This document shows positions 6,321-9,702 of a stretch of 9,702 bases of DNA, one piece after another; the first letter of the stretch is position 1, and every line of letters starts with the position of its first letter. The notes beneath the pieces are model-generated. The model worked only from the letters and a program-made list of their open reading frames with translations, was not told where the DNA came from and ran no database searches. Source of the DNA: an uncultured Christensenella sp. GTDB lineage: Bacteria; Bacillota; Clostridia; Christensenellales; UBA1242. Where the stretch lies: positions 1 to 9,702 of the forward strand of contig CASFMG010000101.1 of NCBI GenBank assembly GCA_949295755.1, in the 5' to 3' direction. A program made the translations under genes and the position numbers.

Positions 6321-7108
6321 CACATTCTCCTTTTTATATTTCTTCTGAGAGTTCCCCAAAATCCTCTATATTTTTGAGTGCAATCATAAACTTTTTTAGT
6401 TCCATTGTGTAAATTCTCGGCAAGAAGCACCCAAGCCCTGTTTGATGCACTTCCTCCGAGTGCACCTATGCTAGATAGTGCAGTTATATCGTCATCTTCG
6501 GGAATTACACCCAAAATTTGTGTGTGCAAAAATTTAATTATTTCGTCTACATCTATCATCTCTCCATTCATCAGCATATCCCCACGAACTCTATTTACTA
6601 CTAAATATTTTTCATTAAGATTATATGAAGATAAAATTGATAACACCTTATCTGCATCTCTAATGCTGGAAATATGTGGAGTAACAACAATTACTGCTTC
6701 ATTGGCACACGATACTGCTCTATTAAATCCTTGTTCAACCCCTGCAGGACAATCAATAAATATGTAATCAAAACTGTTTTCCAAACTATCAACAACCATT
6801 TTTATATCATTTGCACTTATTTCTTCGCCACGATATGAATGTGCAGAAGGAAGAACATACAAATTTTCAAAATTGTTGTCCTGAACTAGTGCTTGACTAG
6901 CCCTGCATCTACCTTCTATTACATCAATAATATCAAAAACTACTCTGTTTTCTATACCCATAACAACATCTAAATTGTTTAATCCAATATCAACATCTAA
7001 AATAACAACTCTAAAACCAAGATTAGAAAGTGTTGCCCCTAAGTTTGCACAAACGGTTGTTTTTCCAACTCCTCCCTTGCCACTTGTAAAAACTATTTTT
7101 CTTGCCAT
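6320..7108 (-). CDS. minD: Septum site-determining ATPase MinD, 262 aa
   Basis: ParA/MinD-type P-loop ATPase that binds the membrane as an ATP dimer and positions the division site. The deviant Walker A, GKGGVGKTT, is at 10-18 with the signature lysine 11; DVDIGLNNLDVVMG (38-51) is the switch region; and FDYIFIDCPAG (113-123) contains Walker B. The C-terminal RGFWGTLRRNIKRRM (248-262) is an amphipathic, strongly basic membrane-targeting helix, so membrane binding looks intact. Length matches the family. AGAGG (7118-7114) precedes the ATG by five bases. It lies just after the terminator of the mreB-like gene; a -10-like TATAAA or TAAAAT is present in 7135-7120 but no convincing -35, so its promoter is undefined. 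The last codons of minD encode the Shine-Dalgarno site of minE. No minC is next to it. Confidence 0.95.
   Translation of the reverse strand: MARKIVFTSGKGGVGKTTVCANLGATLSNLGFRVVILDVDIGLNNLDVVMGIENRVVFDIIDVIEGRCRASQALVQDNNFENLYVLPSAHSYRGEEISANDIKMVVDSLENSFDYIFIDCPAGVEQGFNRAVSCANEAVIVVTPHISSIRDADKVLSILSSYNLNEKYLVVNRVRGDMLMNGEMIDVDEIIKFLHTQILGVIPEDDDITALSSIGALGGSASNRAWVLLAENLHNGTKKVYDCTQKYRGFWGTLRRNIKRRM
6327..6332 (-). promoter_or_regulatory. Shine-Dalgarno site deciding the minE start
   Basis: AAGGAG on the minus strand, six bases before ATG 6320-6318 and inside the last codons of minD. It selects the 80-residue MinE over the 93-residue version starting at TTG 6359. Confidence 0.7.
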
Positions 7109-7139
7109 TTTAACCTCTATTTTAGTTTATAATTACAAT

Positions 7140-7180
7140 AAAAAAAATCAAAGGAACATTTTGTTATAAAATGTCCCTTT
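7140..7180 (-). terminator. Rho-independent terminator after the mreB-like gene
   Basis: Arms 7180-7168 and 7162-7150 pair over 13 bp, with one G-U pair in the RNA, around a 5-base loop. After GA on the minus strand comes a run of eight T (7147-7140). It lies 18 bases past the stop of the mreB-like gene and separates that transcript from minD. Confidence 0.88.
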
Positions 7181-7197
7181 TAAACTATTTTTGCACA

Positions 7198-8211
7198 TTA
7201 CAAATTTAATAGTATTTTTTCAAGTAAATCCTGTTGATTTACAAGTTTATTTAATCCATTTATAGTTGCATTTTCTGAATTATCACTTATCAACACATTC
7301 AATTCTAATTTTTGTCGCAAATATTTTTCAAGTCCCACCATTTTTGAATAGCCACCACAAATTGTTATTCCATTTCTCACAACATCGCTTGAAATTTCTG
7401 GCGAAAGGGTGTTGATTGTTGTTTGTATGATTTTTATTACTTCATCTAAAAACATATATGTTGCTTCATAAACATCTTTTGCACTAACTTTAATGTACAT
7501 TGGCGTGTTTGAATTAACATCAACCCCATTGACTTCCATTTCTGCACTATCATTTGGATATAAACTACCTATTTGTTCCTTTATTTGTTGTGCAACTTTA
7601 ATTCCAATAATGGCATTATATTTTTGTTTTACATAGTCGACTATGGTTGTGTCTAGATTTCGTCCACCGAGTTGAAGTGTTGACCCCTCAATTATAGTGT
7701 TTAAGTTGATTACGGCACATTCCACAGTTCCACCACCTATATCAACAATAAGCCTTGCATTATTTGCTCCAATGTTTATATTTTCGCCTAGTGCACTGCA
7801 AATTATTTTTGGAACTAAAATTACTTCTTTTGCGCCAACACTTTCACATAATTCAATATATTTTTGTTTTTCTTCTTTACTCATAGCCGTTGATATTGCC
7901 AAAATTATTTTTAGTTTGTTAAAAAAATTTCTTTTTATTTGAAGTTGACTTAAATATTGTTTTAACTCATAAATAGCGTGTGGCAAACTTATTATCTCTC
8001 CACCATTAACAGGACTAAAAACGACAATTCTGTCGTCAGTTTTACCAAGCAATGTTTTCGCCTTTTCTCCCACGCAAAAATTACTATAATCATTATTTTC
8101 TTTCTTTACAGCAACTAAGTTTGCTTGTTTTAATACAAGACCTTCGCCTTGTTTAACTATAGAGACATATGAATTCCCAAATTCTATTCCAAGTGTTGTT
8201 TTTATCATCAT
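7198..8211 (-). CDS. Divergent MreB-like actin homologue, 337 aa
   Basis: Bacterial actin of the MreB/Mbl family, normally a membrane-bound filament that guides cell-wall elongation. The fold is clear: phosphate-1 region LGIEFGNSYVSIV (7-19, usually DLGTANTLVYV); phosphate-2 LIVDIGGGTVECAVI (154-168); connect motif GGRNLDTTIVDYVKQKYN (182-199) with IGIKVAQQIKEQIGS; and adenosine motif GITICGGYSKMVGL (281-294, usually TGGGALL). The catalytic-glutamate motif EEPMAAAIG is replaced by VPKIICSALG (133-142), and the first loop has Glu for Asp and lacks GTAN, so ATP hydrolysis may be altered. Start: ATGATG at 8211 or 8208; AAAGGA (8220-8215) suits the second ATG slightly better. It begins 8 bases after the protease gene, so the two form an operon; mreC and mreD do not follow. 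The protein may be a paralogue rather than the main MreB. Confidence 0.85.
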   Translation of the reverse strand: MMIKTTLGIEFGNSYVSIVKQGEGLVLKQANLVAVKKENNDYSNFCVGEKAKTLLGKTDDRIVVFSPVNGGEIISLPHAIYELKQYLSQLQIKRNFFNKLKIILAISTAMSKEEKQKYIELCESVGAKEVILVPKIICSALGENINIGANNARLIVDIGGGTVECAVINLNTIIEGSTLQLGGRNLDTTIVDYVKQKYNAIIGIKVAQQIKEQIGSLYPNDSAEMEVNGVDVNSNTPMYIKVSAKDVYEATYMFLDEVIKIIQTTINTLSPEISSDVVRNGITICGGYSKMVGLEKYLRQKLELNVLISDNSENATINGLNKLVNQQDLLEKILLNL

Positions 8212-8219
8212 TTTTCCTT

Positions 8220-9371
8220 TTAATTTAATGTAATTGTTACGCTTGTAAGTTTATTATTTCTTTGAAAAGAAACATCAATTGTTTTAGTATTTTTCACCAT
8301 AAGTAATAAATAAATTAAATCATTTCTGCAATCTACATTGTATATTTTGTCATTTATGTTTATTGATTTTATTATATCACCTGTTTGTAGTTTTGAATAT
8401 GAATTTCCACCCATTGTAACACTCATAACATAAACACCTTGCGAGTCGATATAATTTTCATTATAAAACATACAAATAATTTCATCACATAAAGTTATTC
8501 CGAGTTGTGGCATTTTGTATGCTTGTCTTGTTGATTGTTCGTTTAATGCTACAACTTCCTGTAAAATTAATTGTGCACTATAAACAGGTACTGCAAAATA
8601 TATGTCATTGCCATCGACAGAACCTAATGTGTTTAGTCCCACTAAATTTCCTTGCATATCAAAAAGAGCACCTCCACTATTACCTTTTGAAATTGATGCA
8701 GTGTGTTGAATTAAGTGTTCATATACGTTGTTGTCGGCTGTTGTATATCTATTTAACCCACTAATATACCCATAAGTACACGAATTTTGTAAACTAAAAT
8801 CAAGTGGAGTTCCTATTGCAATAACTGGTTCCAATAATTGCAAAAGTTCAGTCGTTTTATCAATAACTCTATCTTGCATTGTTACATAAGGTATATTCCC
8901 ATTTTGACATTGAATTATTGCTATGTCTAAACTTGCGTCTGTCCACAGAACTTCTGCGTAATAAGATGTACTTCCTCCGTTTAAACATACTCTAAGTTCA
9001 TAACTAGAATTTGATAAAACATCACTTACCACGTGATTATTGGTTAAAATATATCCACCACTATAAACGCATACACCACTACCAAAACTGAGTTCAACAT
9101 CATAAGAATTTACTACAAAAATTGTTACAACACAATCAATGTATGCATTTGCTATATCTGATGCTGTTGCATTATCTTTAATTTGTACAGGTTCTTGATA
9201 TATTGAATTGATACTTTTTGGCATTGCAACCTGTGGATTTATATTTGAAGTTATAGAAGTAGTTGTTTGATTATTTGTTGTTGTATTTGCACTAGAAGGC
9301 AAACCAAAACAACCCGACAAGATTACTGTAAAGGCACAAATAAACAAAAATATTATATATTTTTTCTTCAT
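8220..9371 (-). CDS. Lipoprotein trypsin-like serine protease with C-terminal PDZ-like region (HtrA type), 383 aa
   Basis: Secreted, lipid-anchored S1C-type serine protease, expected on the outer face of the membrane for quality control or signalling. The N-terminus MKKKYIIFLF with lipobox LSGC makes Cys21 the probable lipidated residue. A Thr/Asn/Ser-rich linker (about 28-47) follows. Catalytic triad: His113 in TNNHVV, Asp149 in ASLDIAI, Ser232 in GNSGGALF. Residues about 288-383 resemble a PDZ domain (LGITLCDE, QGVYVMSV, LQTGDIIKSIN). The start at 9371 has GAGGTGA (9382-9376) just upstream; a TTG at 9386 in the same frame would put that site inside the gene and is rejected. Promoter at 9418-9390; the mreB-like gene follows 8 bases after the stop. 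The usual HtrA N-terminal membrane helix is replaced by a lipid anchor. Typical active-site residues are all present. Confidence 0.88.
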   Translation of the reverse strand: MKKKYIIFLFICAFTVILSGCFGLPSSANTTTNNQTTTSITSNINPQVAMPKSINSIYQEPVQIKDNATASDIANAYIDCVVTIFVVNSYDVELSFGSGVCVYSGGYILTNNHVVSDVLSNSSYELRVCLNGGSTSYYAEVLWTDASLDIAIIQCQNGNIPYVTMQDRVIDKTTELLQLLEPVIAIGTPLDFSLQNSCTYGYISGLNRYTTADNNVYEHLIQHTASISKGNSGGALFDMQGNLVGLNTLGSVDGNDIYFAVPVYSAQLILQEVVALNEQSTRQAYKMPQLGITLCDEIICMFYNENYIDSQGVYVMSVTMGGNSYSKLQTGDIIKSININDKIYNVDCRNDLIYLLLMVKNTKTIDVSFQRNNKLTSVTITLN

Positions 9372-9389
9372 AATCTCACCTCGCAATAT

Positions 9390-9418
9390 ATGTTAAACCA
9401 CAAAAATTTAAATGTCAA
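9390..9418 (-). promoter_or_regulatory. Sigma-A promoter of the protease/mreB-like operon
   Basis: A consensus -35 TTGACA (9418-9413), a 17-base spacer and TAACAT (9395-9390). An overlapping TATATT a few bases downstream is a second possible -10. The predicted start near 9383 leaves a leader of only about a dozen bases, just enough for the GAGGTGA ribosome site. Confidence 0.65.
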
Positions 9419-9422
9419 ATGT

Positions 9423-9454
9423 AAAAAAAGATTTGAAACCCAAATCTTTTTTTT
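9423..9454 (-). terminator. Hairpin terminator after the Ppx/GppA gene
   Basis: GATTTG and CAAATC (9446-9441 and 9435-9430) form the core, extended by an A run on one side and a T run on the other, with a 5-base loop. On the minus strand seven T (9429-9423) follow the core. Because both flanks are A/T runs it could act in both directions, but only the minus strand has a gene ending here (stop at 9464). Confidence 0.75.
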
Positions 9455-9463
9455 AACTACAAT

Positions 9464-9702
9464 CTAAATAATTTGTAAATATTTTTTCAAAACCTTTTTA
9501 AAGTCCGAACCAACTTTCATTCCCTGCCTTATATCAAATGTTGCATCATCTTTAACAACTGTTTTCATAATGATTGAATCCCCTAAAATATCACAACAAA
9601 TATCCATAACATTTTGACTTCTTGACCTATCTAAACTTGCTGCAAGATTTATTATTACACCTAATTTTCTTACGGCATCAAGATCCTCATCAGTTAAAAT
9701 AT
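9464..9702 (-). CDS. Ppx/GppA-family phosphatase, C-terminal fragment (cut by window edge)
   Basis: The last 78 codons before a TAG; the gene begins beyond position 9702. The fragment reads from ILTDEDLDAVRKLGVIINLA through ASLDRSRSQNV to KKYLQII. The combination of a helix ending INLAASLDRSRSQNV and a short beta domain matches the HD-like C-terminal region of exopolyphosphatase / guanosine pentaphosphate phosphohydrolase proteins, where LDRSH-type sequence is conserved (here LDRSR). These cytoplasmic enzymes hydrolyse polyphosphate or pppGpp; the two activities cannot be told apart here, and the catalytic N-terminal ASKHA domain is outside the window. The hairpin at 9454-9423 ends its transcript. 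Confidence 0.72.
   Translation of the reverse strand, partial: ILTDEDLDAVRKLGVIINLAASLDRSRSQNVMDICCDILGDSIIMKTVVKDDATFDIRQGMKVGSDFKKVLKKYLQII

Noticed and set aside
6321..6359. N-terminal extension of MinE from TTG 6359.
   Set aside because: It overlaps minD, its possible ribosome site is only three bases away, and the added residues are hydrophilic; the ATG at 6320 has a proper AAGGAG site and a TGATG overlap.
9267..9467. Plus-strand open frame of 66 codons across the protease start, promoter and terminator.
   Set aside because: It runs through the lipoprotein signal sequence, promoter and hairpin of minus-strand genes, with no ribosome site and low-complexity content; it is a shadow frame. 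The same applies to all other plus-strand frames opposite hisS, the DUF4132-like gene, minD, mreB-like and the protease.
1..9702. Search for CRISPR arrays, insertion sequences, tRNA or rRNA genes, T-boxes and other riboswitches.
   Set aside because: No regularly spaced repeats, transposase motifs, cloverleaf-like or conserved T-box (TGG-AGGGTGG-like) elements were seen, and no intergenic gap is long enough for a typical riboswitch.

Overview
The window is strongly AT-rich, and every gene I can support lies on the minus strand, so it reads right to left. Short intergenic gaps, purine-rich Shine-Dalgarno sites (AGGAG, AAGGAG, GAGGTGA), sigma-A-like promoters, standard use of TGA as stop, and a MinD/MinE plus SpoIVFB-like gene set point to a low-GC Bacillota, most likely an uncultured Clostridia-type lineage. 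The taxon is an inference from gene content and composition only.

Layout in direction of transcription. (a) 9702-9464: C-terminal end of a Ppx/GppA-family phosphatase, closed by a hairpin terminator at 9423-9454. (b) 9418-7198: a good promoter, then a lipoprotein trypsin-like (HtrA-type) protease and, 8 bases later, a divergent MreB-like actin, closed by a strong terminator at 7180-7140. (c) 7108-4109: a tightly packed run of minD, minE, a 59-residue one-helix membrane protein, an M50 site-2 protease, a PycTM/DUF5706-like membrane protein and a 125-residue unknown protein. (d) 4097-1902: its own promoter and a 716-residue protein with a C-terminal DUF4132-like region. (e) 1865-159: a promoter, histidyl-tRNA synthetase and a 101-residue unknown protein. 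(f) 120-1: a promoter and the first 19 codons of prolyl-tRNA synthetase, cut by the window edge.

The most informative region is (b)-(c). The order mreB, minD, minE, small membrane protein, M50 protease matches the Bacillus subtilis order mreBCD-minCD-spoIVFA-spoIVFB. Here mreC, mreD and minC are absent from the locus, minE is added, and the slot of SpoIVFA is taken by a tiny single-helix protein that is translationally coupled to the protease. The protease starts with TTG, supported by a GGGGGT Shine-Dalgarno site and a TTGA overlap with the stop codon of the small gene. The block ends in a PycTM-like protein coupled by an ATGA overlap to an unknown partner, with no nucleotide cyclase visible.

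Several proteins carry departures that may change function: MinE begins almost at its MinD-binding segment and lacks the usual membrane-targeting N-terminus; the MreB-like protein has lost the EEP catalytic-glutamate motif; and HisS has a shortened C-terminal anticodon-binding domain. Four starts (htrA-like, M50, minE, 125-aa gene) were moved inward from the longest open frame because of Shine-Dalgarno sites and overlaps.
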